Shown piece by piece: positions 11,019-23,193 of a stretch of 64,000 bases of DNA (positions are counted from its first letter, which is position 1; each line of letters begins with the position of its first letter). The stretch spans positions 1,083,032-1,147,031 of the forward strand of contig JAJEKV010000112.1 in the NCBI GenBank assembly GCA_021234155.1. Reading direction: 5' to 3'. The notes beneath the pieces are model-generated. The model did not search any database. It saw only the letters and a program-made list of their open reading frames with translations, and was not told where the DNA came from. The DNA is from Isoetes taiwanensis. Its lineage: Eukaryota > Streptophyta > Lycopodiopsida > Isoetales > Isoetaceae. The position numbers were made by a program, and so were the translations under genes.

Positions 11019-14000
11019 ATTGTTAGCAAGGAATGCAACAATATGCTTAGCGAATATGGGGAGCTACTCATTGATCTTCGGGGAGGTGTGAATCCATAGA
11101 TATGAAACTTCATAAAACCACTATTTGCTTGTAAGTTACATATGTCGCTAGATCAGTCGCCGTAATACGCTGTTCTAGGGATTGGAATCTATCCCATGCA
11201 CCTTTTTGAAGAAAGGTTCAGGTTGGGAGTTTTCTTACTTGTGTGTAAATTTGGATTATGTTTTGAATGGAGTACAAAACCGACAAGTAAAGAACACCAA
11301 AGGATCTATCCATCAAATCTCACGATGTGAATGAAGGCTTCATGCTTTAGAGTGCTTGTTATGTACATTGTGCTCTAACATCTTTTATTGTGTTATGGGG
11401 AATTGACTTACTAGTCTAGAGATGGCCCATCCGTTGTTGACCGCAATGATGTTTTCCTCCATATCTTAGAAGGTTGCATTTAGCATTTCTGAAACCAGTT
11501 TGAGCTTACTGCCCAGGCAATTATTTTACCTTCAAAATATGTTGTCCTATTCTTTGTGCTTTGCGATTTTTTCTTCATGTATATGCCTGGAATTACTTTC
11601 GAGGAGGACAAACCCAATGTATCAATTGGACCACCTCCAAAAGGTATCCCCTTATGCTATGCTTTTGCCTCCTAAAGCATCGAGGCACTAATCAAGACAT
11701 TTCGCATTTTAGTTTAATGTTTCATGGACCTAGGCAAAAGCAAAATACCATGCCCTCGGTAGCCCTTCATGGCCATGTCCTTCCATTTCTTTTTGGCAAC
11801 CGCGATCAAGCATCTCGGAATCATCTCGTGATATTTCATTACAAATTATGGGCATGTGCTCAAATGTTGACCATTAAATTCATTAATCTTGGTTAAGGAA
11901 GCCTTTTAGATTAGTTGTGGTTTAGATCAGCATCCACAAGGCTGGCATATACCTATAAAAGGCAATCTATGGAAGACAATCTATGTTGCCCCTCATCCCG
12001 GAGTCACCCTTTACTCACGTGAATGGCATGGGGATGGTTAAGCCTTTTAACGCGAAGGCTTTTAGTCGGGCTTGATGATTTCGCAATCTCTTAACTTTGT
12101 GATGTCAATTATACGAGAGGCATGGAAAGCCAAGTTTGGTACCATTTTACATTTTCGTGCATGCATAGGTTGTCCACCCTTTCTTGAAAATCATTTTCCA
12201 TGTCGGGCCCTTGCTATTTGCCCTACCGTGAGAGATCTATATATCTCGAGGTAAGATTTTTTCTTTAACATCACAAAGGCCATGGCCAGGTGGCATGATC
12301 TTCAGTAGTTTAAACCTTGATTATGCCCAAAGCACATACTCTGTCCTTTTGGTATCACGGACCATGGAAAGAAACCAAAAAGTTTGCATCTAATCTTCGG
12401 TTAAGCTTCCTAAATGCGTAAAGCATATATGAGTCACTAGAAAGCCTTAATCTTTTAATTTCTATGTCTTTACATAACACCGCTTTTTGTAGTCAATTCT
12501 TTCGGTTTACTTTTCCGGTGCATTGCTAACATTGAGCTCTTGCATTTTGTTTTTGAATATTTGGTAGAGGAGCAATACTTGCATCGGCATTCCGCTTCCA
12601 ACATTGACTGGCATTTAATTGTGGTGCTGCTTTTTTCTCATCGTCTATAAGTTCATGTCATTTTCTAAGCTTCGTCATGTTCACATATACTTTAATCAGT
12701 CCTCAAGATTATGCACACGTACCCAAGAGCCCTCCGGATCTTTGTCACAGCTACACACTCGCCTTGGGCGGGTATGCATTGATTATCTTTATTATGTTCA
12801 TAAAGGATGTCAATAACTTAGTTTGTTGCATGACATGACCATCTTAGAGTTCATCTCTTCTGAAGAGGCTGAATGGCCTTAAGCTAAAGCTTGTTTGCAC
12901 TCACACTACTTTGGAAAACGAAGTTGCATTTGCTTTATAATTATTTCAAAGCACAATAAATTTTTAGGTTAGGGTTATTGTAATTTCAATCAAGAGAAAA
13001 TTGCTTCCTCTGCCTTCATCGTATTAAAAAACAGAGGGAGGCCAAACAATGCTTCTTCACTAACATCCCTCATTTGGTTGAAGCCAAAATCAGCAAATCC
13101 TCAAAAAGAAGTTCTATGGATCAACCAATTGAGGTTGTTTTTGCATTATAGGTGCAATTCAAAGGACCTATTTTAAGCATGGAGGATGTAGCTTAGTAAA
13201 GGCTATGCTTCATTGGCCATGCTAGAGATAAAATTTGAATTTCAAGTCCTGAGAAGATACATTTTTTGCTAGTTTGGTTAAACCACCGCCTTTATGGGGA
13301 GTTGCTTGACTAAAGAATGGGCCAAAGTTTGTGTCAAAGAATGGACACAAACGGAGGGCTTCACAAACATTTCTTGGCAAAGATGATCAATGAGCAAAAT
13401 GCGTATGAGTTGAATTTGACTTTCTCCCTTGCATTAGACCACTACATTTCAAATAATAGTACTCATTCATAAAATGCATCGAGGGCAGCCGCGATATGCC
13501 ATTTGAGGCGCTTTGTGGTTTTGTTTGGGGTTTACTTTACAACCAGCAGTTCCTTCCACCTATGTTAGATCAACTACCCCAACGTTTATTCACGTACATA
13601 TTAACATCCATCCTACAACTAGACACAAAAGATTATTTTGCTCTCTTTAATGCAAATCAATTTGAGCCTGAACCCATGCTTGTTGCCCTAATTCCTATCA
13701 TTTTGGACTTATGCAGTATAAAGCCATGTTTTATGTCAAAATTTTATAAATACTATAATGTTTGTTGGAATTACAACAGAACAATTTAAATTGCTTTGCC
13801 ATAGTGGTTTGAGAATGAATCCGTGGTGCATTACAAGGTTAATGTATTTTCATTATTATTCTCATATTGTTTTGAACAAATATGAATTCATCCTTCTTCA
13901 TATTTTTTCCTTGCAATGGTAATGTGCTTTTGATGTTTCTTTTGTAGATGGCCATGGCAATTGTCATGGAAGCTAGGGCTATTTTCCTATAATTCCAATA

Positions 14001-15388
14001 TTCATTTTTTCTCTATAGATTGATCTTTATAGTCTTGATTGCATGTCATTACCGCTATGGTATGCCGGGATAAGCTTATACCATTCAAGATCTTTTTGTT
14101 CACATGTATCATAAGTTCTACTTCTACTACATGCGTTAAATATTGTCACTATGGCAATTGAATTAATGAATTCAAATATGATTCTTTGCATGGCATACAA
14201 AGGATTATCCACCAACAAGAGCAAGTGGATTTCCTTTTGGGATTCGATAATAATAAAACCACCATTAAAGGATACAAGAACATCATGACCAACTTATCTA
14301 AAGAAGCAACAAAATTTCACAACTCCACAAATGCTAAATAAAATGTATTTCAATTTAACAACTTAGTGAAAATGCTTAAAGCAAATGAAATACAAAAATA
14401 AGAAACCCTACTTCTTCAAATAGAATACAAAGAAAAATTTTAGCCCTCAATCATAGTCTAAATGGCAACCCTAAACTTGTAGCGACAAAAAGAATGCATC
14501 GGGTTGAAGCAAAAGTATGGCAAACCAAGCTGAACCAAAACAAGGTGCTGTGTCTAATTGTGCTTACGTGTTCTTGTGCATTTTGCCTTATTTCAAAGAA
14601 GAGAAGGTGTCTTATGCAACTAATCCACAACTATTGGTTTCATAACCGGGGACTACATTCTATTAGATAGAATTGAGCATACAATATGGACATTTGGATC
14701 GCGGTTGTCGAATCCTCCCATATGTTTGGCCACAAAATGCTGCAAAGTTTTGGTCTGTGAAGACCTCGTGTTCTAAAATCAACATTGCTCTCTAAAACGC
14801 CAAGTGTTTTGACATCGACATTCAGACGTAGCATAAAATACCTTTGTCCATGAAGGACCAACTACTTTTTGCCTTTAACAAAGGCACGTTATGCAATTTA
14901 ACTAATGCTCATTTAGAAATGTAGCTATAGGTCATGCTCAATTGGTATTCCACATGGACTACAACATGGCAATATAAAAATGACATTTGATACACATTCC
15001 ATGGAAGGGCGAAGGACAAGTCCCATTCAATCGCAATAGACATCTCCGTACAAACAATGTCATCTGTCTATGTCTAGGCTTGGTTTCTAATTTTTGACGA
15101 ACATATGTATGAAAATGAAGTAAGGCACGCCATGCAAAACCAAGAAATATTGCTTCCTTAGATCAAGTACAAAGGAAAAAACACCAAGCACGAAGTTGAT
15201 CTTCAAGTACGAACTTTGCTACAAAAATAACTTTTTACACATATTTTTAAATGCAATCCAAAACTAAATATCATATAGATAAAGAATGCATAGAATAGAA
15301 TAGAATAGAAAAAAAATAGAAACAACAAACCATCATTAATAATCTAGAAATAATAGCAAGCATATGCTTATTATAATAACAATGATTA
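11019..15388. other. 4.4-kb AT-rich region without supported genes
   Basis: Several frames of 60-111 codons occur (for example 11,561-11,896 plus, 13,496-13,789 plus and 14,640-14,861 minus), but none shows a motif, a neighbour or a splice context that supports it. A short GAATA repeat at 15,294-15,313 may be a remnant LINE tail. Nothing else is called. Confidence 0.4.
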
Positions 15389-15711
15389 GGGGTAAAAGCA
15401 TGTTAGGGTGTACCACTTTTGGAACCTGCAAAAGTACATACACTAGGTACTTCTGAACTGGGTACTTTCTCATTTTTCTTTTCATTAAAACTAATACAAA
15501 AATCCAAAATAAAAGTCAAGGACATGGTAATATTCAAAGTTAAGATAAAGATAATGCTATCGGAGATCAATATATATATAAAAAGTTCTAAAACATACCT
15601 TATATTGAGATATTATACAGGTACCCAGTACCCAGTCCTGGCTACCTTTTTAGGTACCTTTTTAGTCACTAAATAATACTTTTTAAGGGACACCCTAACA
15701 TGCTTTTACCC
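15389..15711. mobile_element. MITE, 323 bp, TTA target duplication
   Basis: Terminal inverted repeats pair 15,390-15,411 (GGGTAAAAGCATGTTAGGGT...) with 15,690-15,711 exactly over 22 bases; the left end has one extra G. The element is flanked on both sides by TTA (15,386-15,388 and 15,712-15,714), the duplication typical of PIF/Harbinger elements such as Tourist MITEs. The inside is AT-rich, non-coding and carries several GTACC/GGTACC motifs arranged as inner inverted repeats. The superfamily assignment is inferred from the TTA duplication and the G-rich ends. Confidence 0.75.
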
Positions 15712-15963
15712 TTAGGTACGTCGTCCCACTAAGACAACTAATCACAATCCTTTTATTTGAATATTATAAAAGATTGATTCCTCCATAAATAACCATATTT
15801 TCATACATATAAAATATAAAATTCATCACATATTATACTCATAATTGCTAAAGCTCAATGCTTGAAAATATATTTTTATCTTGTTTTACATGTGCAGTCC
15901 AAACCAACTATCAAACCTTAACCAATTTGACCTTGCTAAAGCCTTCTGGTGTGCCTTTTGCTA

Positions 15964-16600
15964 TTTTTTTTTTTTTTTGAATAACTGTGTCATCAATATA
16001 TTAAAAGAATGGTAATGTTACAAAGCAAGTGAGGAGGAAGGAGAACTGCCCCAAAGAGACACCGATACCTCGACACTCCACATCAAACTCACTAGAAAAT
16101 CAACAACTCTATCAACAGACATAAACCGATTCATCACCATCTATAACACCTAAGAAGTCCCGCCAAATGGCAAACTTCCGCCTACTAATCCTGGGAACAC
16201 CAAAGCTTTTGAAATAGATTGCATCCGAAGTCGAGGAATCGAGAGGTCAGAGGTCGCTAAATCTTTAAAGATTCACAACCGCCGCCCTTCCAAATCAGCC
16301 CACACCAACCAAGCCACACGACAGATGCAGGTTTTGTGCCGCAAGATGCCAAGCACACCAGATACACATGAAAGCAAAGAATCGCCGGGCTAGTCAATCT
16401 CACCTCAAACAGCCCCGACCCAATCCCGAGGTGGCAAGTGATGGATGGCATAAAACCGCATAATGCTCCACGGCCTTCAATGATGAAGGCCACAACAAGG
16501 GCGTAGAGGGCTCACACCCGCCTAAACCGACTCACAAAGGCATTCACCCCGATGTGCACCACCGCCACGTATAACCCTAACAGCCGGTGGGGAAGTGAGT
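15964..16600 (-). mobile_element. L1-like retrotransposon 3' end with poly(A)
   Basis: A 15-base poly(T) (15,964-15,978) on the plus strand reads as a poly(A) tail on the minus strand. Just upstream, minus-strand frames read FAIWRDFLG and, after a frameshift, VDRVVDFLVSLMW, ending at a stop near 16,018. A 78-codon frame at 16,257-16,493 is cysteine/tryptophan-rich, as expected of the post-RT zinc-knuckle region of plant L1 elements. The tail type (poly A) differs from the short-repeat tails of the other LINEs here, so this is probably another family. A processed retro-copy of a gene is an alternative. Confidence 0.5.
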
Positions 16601-17039
16601 TCCATGTCCACGCCCAAAATAAGATGATCTAAATTGAAGTTGCCGACATAAAGTTATGTTGTTTTGAATTTTAAAATTTTAAGAGCAAATATGTCATAAC
16701 TTAATGCCATAATCTTAAAATTAAGTCATATTACACTTATTGGAAAGCTCTCATGGTTCTTTACAATTTGTCTAAAGGAAAATTTGCATTTGGATTTTCA
16801 TGGAAAAGTTAATACCATTTTGACCGAAATGCTCTTGGTTGAAGGGCATTTAGTAATTTTAACAAACAATAAGGGTATTTCGTAACTTTCTTTTATGTTT
16901 TGGTCCCTTAACCGATTGGGTTCCGTGGGATTAAAAAAATTTTTCCTTCCTTCCTTCCTTTCCTTAAAAAAAAAAAACCCTTTCAAAATCATTTTTTGAC
17001 AAATTTTAAGGTGAAACTATCTAAAATCTACAATAATGC
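16601..17039. other. AT-rich spacer with microsatellite
   Basis: Holds a (CCTT)n run near 16,944-16,961 followed by a poly(A), and a decayed copy of the CCAAAATGCCC...GGGCATTTTGG motif (16,813-16,855). No gene is seen. Confidence 0.4.
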
Positions 17040-17059
17040 AAGCTTGTAATTGTCATGGT

Positions 17060-17950
17060 TCCTAAACATTTGCCTCACTTTTGATATAAGTTCACCTTTA
17101 CCATAAACCAATTTAAAAGGAGTGTGACCAAGAGCAATCTTGAAACAAGTATTGTAGGCCCAAAGGACAAGGAAGTTTTATCCGCTAACTGGTATGGGAA
17201 GCGCCTAAAATTTTCTTGAGAATGGTGACCGCTTTGTTGGTGCTTTCTCGCCAAACCATTACCTTTGAGGATAGTAAGGTGTGCTCTTGTGATGATGTAT
17301 GAGGAGATAATCCGCCACCTTTGATAGTATGATTGATGAAATGAACACCACGGTCCACACCATCAAATTGCGGGGCAAACAATCGCGTGATAACTTGTTG
17401 ATAGAGGACTCTAGTCAACTTGCTGCAGTTGTTGTTCCGAAGTGCACAAGCTTCCGCCCATTTGGTGGCGTGGTCGGTGAGAACTGCAGGAGAATGTCGC
17501 AACGACCAGTGTGCCGCAGGGGGATCTATAGGTCCCACAAAGTCCATTCCCCATTTCTCAAGGGAAGGGCGTGGCGACCGGCCAAGGGAAGAGCCGCCAC
17601 GGGCGTGCGCCCCACCACCCGCAAGCGCCACACGCGTCAAGGTGGGCATGGAGCATCTTTGAAGAGTGGGGCCAATAATACCCGGCTAGAAGGATTTTTG
17701 CGTGCCGTGGTGTCACCATGAAAATGACCACCACCGAGCCCTTGATGAGCTTCTAACAATATCGAACTTCATGAGGTAAAACGGCAGTCGGCTGATGGGT
17801 GTCCTTACCCTTTTTGTAGAGATGTGTCCCGCAACCATGGTGTAGTTTTGACGGACCTCAGAGAAATTGATGGCGACGGGATTGTCGCTACAGTGAGAGA
17901 GCCGCCTCGCCTTCGGGTGGAAGAGCACCCGCGGAGGAGGTACCGCTGAA
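17060..17950 (-). pseudogene. Ty3/gypsy integrase remnant
   Basis: Minus-strand frames show WGMDFVGPIDPPA, a DHATKWAEA block and ITR.FAPQFDGVDRGVHFINHTIK, matching the retroviral-type integrase core (the WG.DF.GP, D..TKW.E and D.G.HF signatures). A later block, around 17,185-17,300, contains ESTNK and TILKKIL, also typical of gypsy integrase. GHTPFKLVYG is readable at 17,100-17,130 before homology to the sister element stops. The protein would insert element DNA into the genome. At least three frameshifts are present, and the C-terminal GPY/F module is missing. Confidence 0.85.
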
Positions 17951-17978
17951 AATCATGAAACCAATGTGGTGTGGCCGA

Positions 17979-18700
17979 CTAAAAAGAGCCGAGCATCGAA
18001 AGGCGCCGGAGACTCCAAAGTGGAGAGGGATCATCCAGGTGAATGCGTGAAAGATAATCCGAACGACATGAGATTGGCTTCGCCTTTATGGAATCCATTT
18101 CCAAAAGGAGCAAATTCTTGAGAAGAAGGACCCAACGAGCAATGCGCGCCCGTATGGACTTGTTGATCAAATAGAGTAGTGCTTGGTGGTCCACAAAGAA
18201 CTTGATTTGACTGCGCTAAAAGGTAATGACGGAAGCGCTGGACCGTAAAATGAGACCCAAAGCTTCACGCCCGTGGGTAATAGTTGGCGCCGCAGCGTAA
18301 TTGAGTTTTCTACCGGGCGAGCGAGTTGGTTTTGTCAAGGCGATCATATTCTTGAGAAAGAACAGCTCCAATAGCAAACGCCGGAGACATCGACATGAAC
18401 ATGAAAGGGCTTGTCCCATTGAGGAGGAACAAGAACCGTGCCTGAGTAAGCAAAAGCTTCGGTGTTGAAAGCAGCTCACCGGGAATTCCAAGCCCTGTGG
18501 ATTCACACACCGTGAGTTTATGAATGGATCCGCAATGGCTGCCAGTCCGTGTATGAAGGTGGAGTAATAATTGACCTTACCCAGAAAGAGCGTGGTCTCC
18601 TTGATATTGGCTGGTGCTTGAGCCTTGAGCACAATAAATCGATTTTGGCAGACGCTGGTGATACCGCTGGTCGACAACATGGCCCAACGTAACACCGCCA
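17979..18700 (-). pseudogene. Ty3/gypsy RNase H remnant
   Basis: The minus-strand frame 17,979-18,194 contains DHQALLYLINKS and ARWVLLLKN, the usual end of the gypsy RNase H (DH..L.YL...RWVLLL). Earlier in the same order, 18,216-18,695 has a NGTSPF...AIGAVLSQEYD segment and GREALGLI. RNase H removes the RNA strand of the RNA/DNA hybrid during reverse transcription. The region is split over several frames. Confidence 0.8.
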
Positions 18701-18733
18701 GGTGACGAAAAGGTGCATTTCTCGGGATTGAGA

Positions 18734-19201
18734 CTAATGCGCCGACTCATCACATTTCTCGAAGACGAAGTTCCAATTTATCCAAATGGTCACCATGGAC
18801 CGTAGGGCAGAGAAGTCATCTTGAAAAATTTGCAAGAAGGGATTTTCCTTCATGAAATCATGAAAAAATCGAGAGCATGATGCGTTGAAACGTTGATGGA
18901 GAGTTGATAATCCAAAAGGAACCACCTTGTAGTAAAAAAAAATGCTTCACCGGTGGTGAAAGTGGTCTTGAGTTGATCAGATTCTTTGATTGAGATCCGA
19001 TTGTAGCGGAAAAACCATCCATAAAGGAGTACATCTCATGTCCGACCACTTCTTCCGAGAACCCGGTCCGTGGAAGGGAAGTGGAAAATGATCACGCCCG
19101 TGGGCTCGATTGAGTTCCCGATAGTCCACACATACGGATCTACCATTGTGCTTAAGGGCAATGACGATGGGGCTCACCTTATTCGTAATGTTTGACCTCA
19201 T
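18734..19201 (-). pseudogene. Ty3/gypsy reverse transcriptase remnant
   Basis: Motifs appear in the expected order on the minus strand: VSPIVIALKHNG, VDYRELNRA, FPLPF, VPFGLS, and the catalytic FQDDFS at 18,815-18,826. The catalytic tyrosine of the usual Y-X-D-D is phenylalanine, as in Athila-type elements, and the sister element has the same FQDD, so this is a lineage feature and not decay. Frameshifts separate the blocks. Confidence 0.88.
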
Positions 19202-20189
19202 AGATCAAACTGCGGCAGAAGAAGGAGTTTGTCAATTTCCGCCTTGACGCGATCACGGTAATTGGGGTTGAGCTCATGATCGCCGTTGCTACACCGGTCG
19301 TCGCATCGATTTGGTAGGAATGGTGAGTTCCCCAAGCGTTTGTTGATTCCCTCAAGATCTTTGTAACTCCAAAGTAAAATGTGTTTGAATTTTTGAGCGC
19401 TTGGACGGCTCATTACGATAAGGAGCCGGAAGATTTGCGCCATAACGCGACAAAGTTGATTGTTGCCAACGTCCCACAATCTCGACTTCGAGTCCGAATA
19501 TGGGGTATTAACCGGTATCCCGACAATGTGTGCGAGGAGGTTGGAGCATAACCGGATGCGTGGCACTTTGCGTGGTGAAAAAGAGAGGTTGCTCAGTTTC
19601 ATCTAGCGAGAGGTTGCTTCATGACAAGCGGCGTGTACATCAACGGGGATGCGGGAGGTTCAGCATCTGAAAAGTGATCAACACGTTGGATCGATTGCAA
19701 GGAGCGGTGGGGGTCAAGCAAGGCAGCCACCGGGTCCCGATCAAGAGTCATTTCTCCCGTGGATCGGCATATTCGGGGTAGGAGGACAGAGACAGGACTC
19801 GCGGTGGGGCCTGAACTTGATAAATATTCGAGCTTCTTCGAATCAAGGTACGAGAGAGAGGGTTCCGCATTGTCAACGTAAATGATCCCCGCTCGCTTGC
19901 AAGTCCATGGTGGCATTGAGATGACCATCATGATGACTAACCGGGTCCGTGGGCCAAAGAATGGATACTTTTTGCCGGGGCGGAGAAAAGGTTCCGCCTA
20001 CCAAAGATTTCATAGTCACCGGATCTTCGCCAGCCTTTCCAAACTCCAAATTCCATGGGGAAGCGGAGATCACCAATGTTGATGTGAAGAATAGGTGTGA
20101 CGCCTTGAGGTCTCGTGGATATGGCCATTAGCCAATTTGATGTCATATGGGGCACTAAAGAGTTGTGTGATGCCCATTTGTTTGAGGAG

Positions 20190-20290
20190 TTTATCCGTGA
20201 TGAGATTGACTGCGCTACCTCCATCGACATTTGAACATGGTTGACTTGCTGATTACCCACCGTGGCATGGACCGTGGGTGTAGAGGTATA
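20190..20290 (-). pseudogene. Retroelement aspartic protease active-site region
   Basis: On the minus strand a DGGSAVNLI segment is readable near 20,235-20,200, preceded by an ATVGNQQVNHVQ block. This is the D-[ST/G]-G-[SA] active-site loop of retropepsins in its plant Athila-like DGGS form. The frame carrying it is shifted relative to the preceding block. The protease would cleave the Gag-Pol polyprotein. Confidence 0.7.
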
Positions 20291-20837
20291 CACCCCAACT
20301 AAAAACAGGTTGGGAGTGGTAATCGGTCCTTGAGAGCGTGACGTGAAGTTTTAAAATGGTTGCCAAGCTTTAAAGGAATTTTGATCTTGGCGAGCTCCTT
20401 TGGAGTTCGAGAGGCACATGAGAAAAAGGATCTGCCGGGTTCCACTGGTGCGGAGTGCGTGGTGTGGAAGCAAAGAATCTTTTGAGTAAGTCAACCTCCA
20501 GCAATATTTGATAGGTCCGAGAGCGTGGAGGTTGAGATGTTGAAGGGGTATCTTGTCTTTGTTGAGCTCTAGTGGTGGCATGAACATTTGCCAATGTGCT
20601 GCCTTCGAAGAAGCCTTTGCATGAGGTTCAAAATGCTTTGGCTTAACTTTGGGCATGACATGTGGCATGAGCTTTTCCAAGTCGTGCAAAGTGAACCTTT
20701 TTTTTCGTCCTCATGAGGAATGGTGTCAACCGCAAGGCAAAGGCTGCGTGCCATTCGGAATAATGGTCAAGGGGACGGATGCCTTGGTCTCAAGGTGGAA
20801 ACTAAAACCAACCCAATTTGACGGTTGGACCGGAGGA

Positions 20838-22572
20838 TTAAGGGCCTGAAAATTTCCTCTTGGGCTTGTTGATCCAAACCGGAGGTTGATTTCTTGAGTT
20901 GGTTGATAGCGTGATTGCTGAGGCGCCTTGGTGGCTTCTTAAGAACTGGTCTCGGCCTTGTTTGCCATTAGCAAGCCGAGTTGGTAGGCGCCGTGAGGCG
21001 GACCGATGTGGTCCGATTGGTGCCGTGAAGCCATTTTGAACTTGTGGAAGTTGAGGACACGCCGTGGTGGTATGACCCCATTCTTGACGGTGATAACATT
21101 GAGCTTTAGAAGGATCAAAAGGAGGACGTTGGTTGGATCCCCGTGGTTGGTCCCGGCTCGATAGAGTTGGCGCGGGCCGCACCAAGAGGTGGCCGCCGAG
21201 ATAGCACATTGTTGCCGAGGTGTGGTTTGCACTTAATAAACCATTTTGTTGCGAAACGTGTGGGATGAGCGAGTGTGCACTCTTCCGCGGCATGATTGCA
21301 CATGTTGCATCTCTTGCAATGAGGCGGGGCCATTGGTGGAGTTGCACTCATTGGCCAAATGGCCTTGGTATTTGCAAATATGGCACCAGATTTGATCGCT
21401 AGGCTGTGGATTAGCGTGTTGAGGCTGAAATACCGCTTTTGTGGAACCATGACAGGTGGAATGAACGGAGCTCTTGAAGAGCCACGGAGGAAACATTGAC
21501 GGAGTGATTGATAAGGTCGATGCCCAAAGTCTTGGGACGCAGTGTATTCAAGTCATGAGTCTAATAGCGGGAGGAAGTCCTTGGAGTGTCCGCACCAAAA
21601 CCGGCTCGCAGGTGGGGTACCCCCGAGCTTACTTAGCGTAATGTGAAGTCGATCCGCAAAATCCCGCATTCCGTGGGCTCTTGTTGAAGTTCATTGAGTT
21701 GCTTGAGATGAAGTTGATCATCATCCGTGGTCCCGTGAATGAGACGTAAAAAGGCGCATTGCGGACCGCTCTTTGTTTCCAATGGCTTTTGTTGGACATG
21801 AGCCATTGATGAGGAGAGCCACGCAGGTGGTGGAAAAGATGTGGAATTTCGGTTGAGGTTGTGCATGACCATTTAGGACAGCTAGAGCCTCAAATTCTTC
21901 CATGTGGGCCCTGAGCACTTTGGTCTAACGGTTTGCCTTCGTGTTGCCAAAGGTGGGATAAGTCAGCCAGAGTCCGGAAGGTAGATGTGAAAGTGTTGGG
22001 CTGGACAGAACAAAGATAGTGAGGATATTGAGGTTGAGTTGGATGTGGCATGGTGCCCGAAGGACCCTGGATGAAGGGGTGATCAGCGGTTGAGAAACCC
22101 AAGTAGCCGGAGCATTGGTTTTGAGATCCGTAAGGTTGTAAATGGGAAGAGCGCGGGGGAAACGAGGGGAAAGGATATTCCCGGTAGGCATAAAAGGAGA
22201 CATGTGGATAGCCGCAGTGCCCACCCGGGAGATGATGGTTATGGCGAAGAGGCGATATTCAAGAATGATGGATGTAGGCATGTTCGGGTGTGAAAGTACG
22301 GTTGAGAAGGTTGAGCCGGATAAGGCTCCGCCGATAGTGATGAGGGGACCGAGGTTGTGAGCAATGTTTGCACGCTTTGGGCGGGAACCGGGACGCAGAC
22401 CGACACGAGGGGTGGGTGGCGCCGATCGAGCCTCTAGATCCAAGATGGCCTCTATGTCATAAAAGCAGATCCATACATGTCGCGAACAGGTTTCGACGCT
22501 GATGGCGCCCAAGCGAGGCCGCCTCGAGAAAGGAGTTCTTCCGGGCGGAAATTTACGACGACATGGCGGCAT
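20838..22572 (-). pseudogene. Ty3/gypsy gag remnant with three zinc knuckles
   Basis: Starts with ATG at 22,572, about 40 bases inside the LTR end. After a proline/serine-rich capsid region there are zinc knuckles CHICKYQGHLANEC (21,344-21,385) and CKRCNMCNHAAEEC (21,277-21,318), both C-X2-C-X4-H-X4-C. A third, near 21,057-21,098, reads CYHRQEWGHTTTAC, in which the second cysteine is arginine. Gag packages element RNA, and several knuckles in a row suggest a strong nucleic-acid-binding tail. The frame is broken several times, including between knuckles 1 and 2. Confidence 0.85.
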
Positions 22573-22610
22573 GTAAGAAAGTAGGATAAAATCGCACCCA
22601 GCCGCGATGC

Positions 22611-23193
22611 TGTTTGGGGTCAGGGTTCGGGAACTCCGGAAGACAGCCCTCCGTGAGGACCCGTGGATCTAATCAGAGAGTCCGGGGGACTATGTCACGG
22701 ATTGGATTTGCAAGAAGAGAAGAAGAAGAAGAAAACGTAACAAATGAGAGAAAGATGATAAGCTTCCTTGATATCAATGATGAAAATACATGAGCTCTCG
22801 CGATAGAGAGAAAACCGAAAGGAGACAAGACTCAAAACTCATCTAAAACTCATGTGCTAGCTCTACTCATATATATAGTACAATGGCCTTGGGCCCAATA
22901 TAGACACTCGGGACCGATCTGGGCGCCTCCTCGAAGGAGGCCTGATTTGTGGAATGTTTGGCGGTGCTCTTGAAGTGCCTAGAATCACGACGCCGACGCC
23001 GGGCGGTGACGGGGCCGCCACTTGTCCGAGCGGCGCTCTTGTTGACGACCCACGGGCTTTTGACTGGCGTGGTCCGCCGCTTGGTCTTCATGAGCCTTGG
23101 ATGTCCAACCTGCGGGCTCGATCGAGGATCCTTGAGCTTGACCCGGTCTGTCAGAGGATGAATAGTCCCTGCACCAGAGGCATGGGACTAACA
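22611..23193 (-). repeat. LTR of gypsy element 1 (583 bp)
   Basis: The outer end (TGTTAGTCCC on the minus strand) is at 23,193; the inner end (…CCCCAAACA) is at 22,611. The boundaries come from comparison with both LTRs of the plus-strand element, which start TGTTA and end CCCCAA.CA. A (GAA)n tract lies at 22,708-22,732. No matching target duplication can be tested because the other LTR is lost. Confidence 0.8.
22867..22880 (-). promoter_or_regulatory. TATA box in gypsy-1 LTR
   Basis: The minus strand reads ACTATATATATGAGTAGAG. The same TATATATA block is conserved in the two LTRs of the sister element (47,117 and 57,461). Its position mid-LTR fits the U3/R promoter. Confidence 0.6.

Larger units (their letters stand above)
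17040..23193 (-). mobile_element. Ty3/gypsy LTR retrotransposon 1, 3'-truncated
   Basis: Read from right to left: 5' LTR (23,193-22,611), gag with zinc knuckles, protease, reverse transcriptase, RNase H and integrase, ending inside the integrase C-terminal part near 17,060. There is no second LTR. The order protease-RT-RNase H-integrase identifies Ty3/gypsy. The RT motif FQDD followed by FS, and the DGGS protease site, resemble Athila-type plant elements. It is the same family as the plus-strand element at 46,810-57,725: their gag, pol and LTR match through most of their length. Many frameshifts and stops make it non-functional. Confidence 0.9.

Noticed and set aside
13185-13260. tRNA-like string (GATGTAGCTTAGTAAAGGC ... 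TTTCAAGTCC)
   Set aside because: Partial resemblance only. The acceptor stem does not pair and no terminator run follows at the right place.
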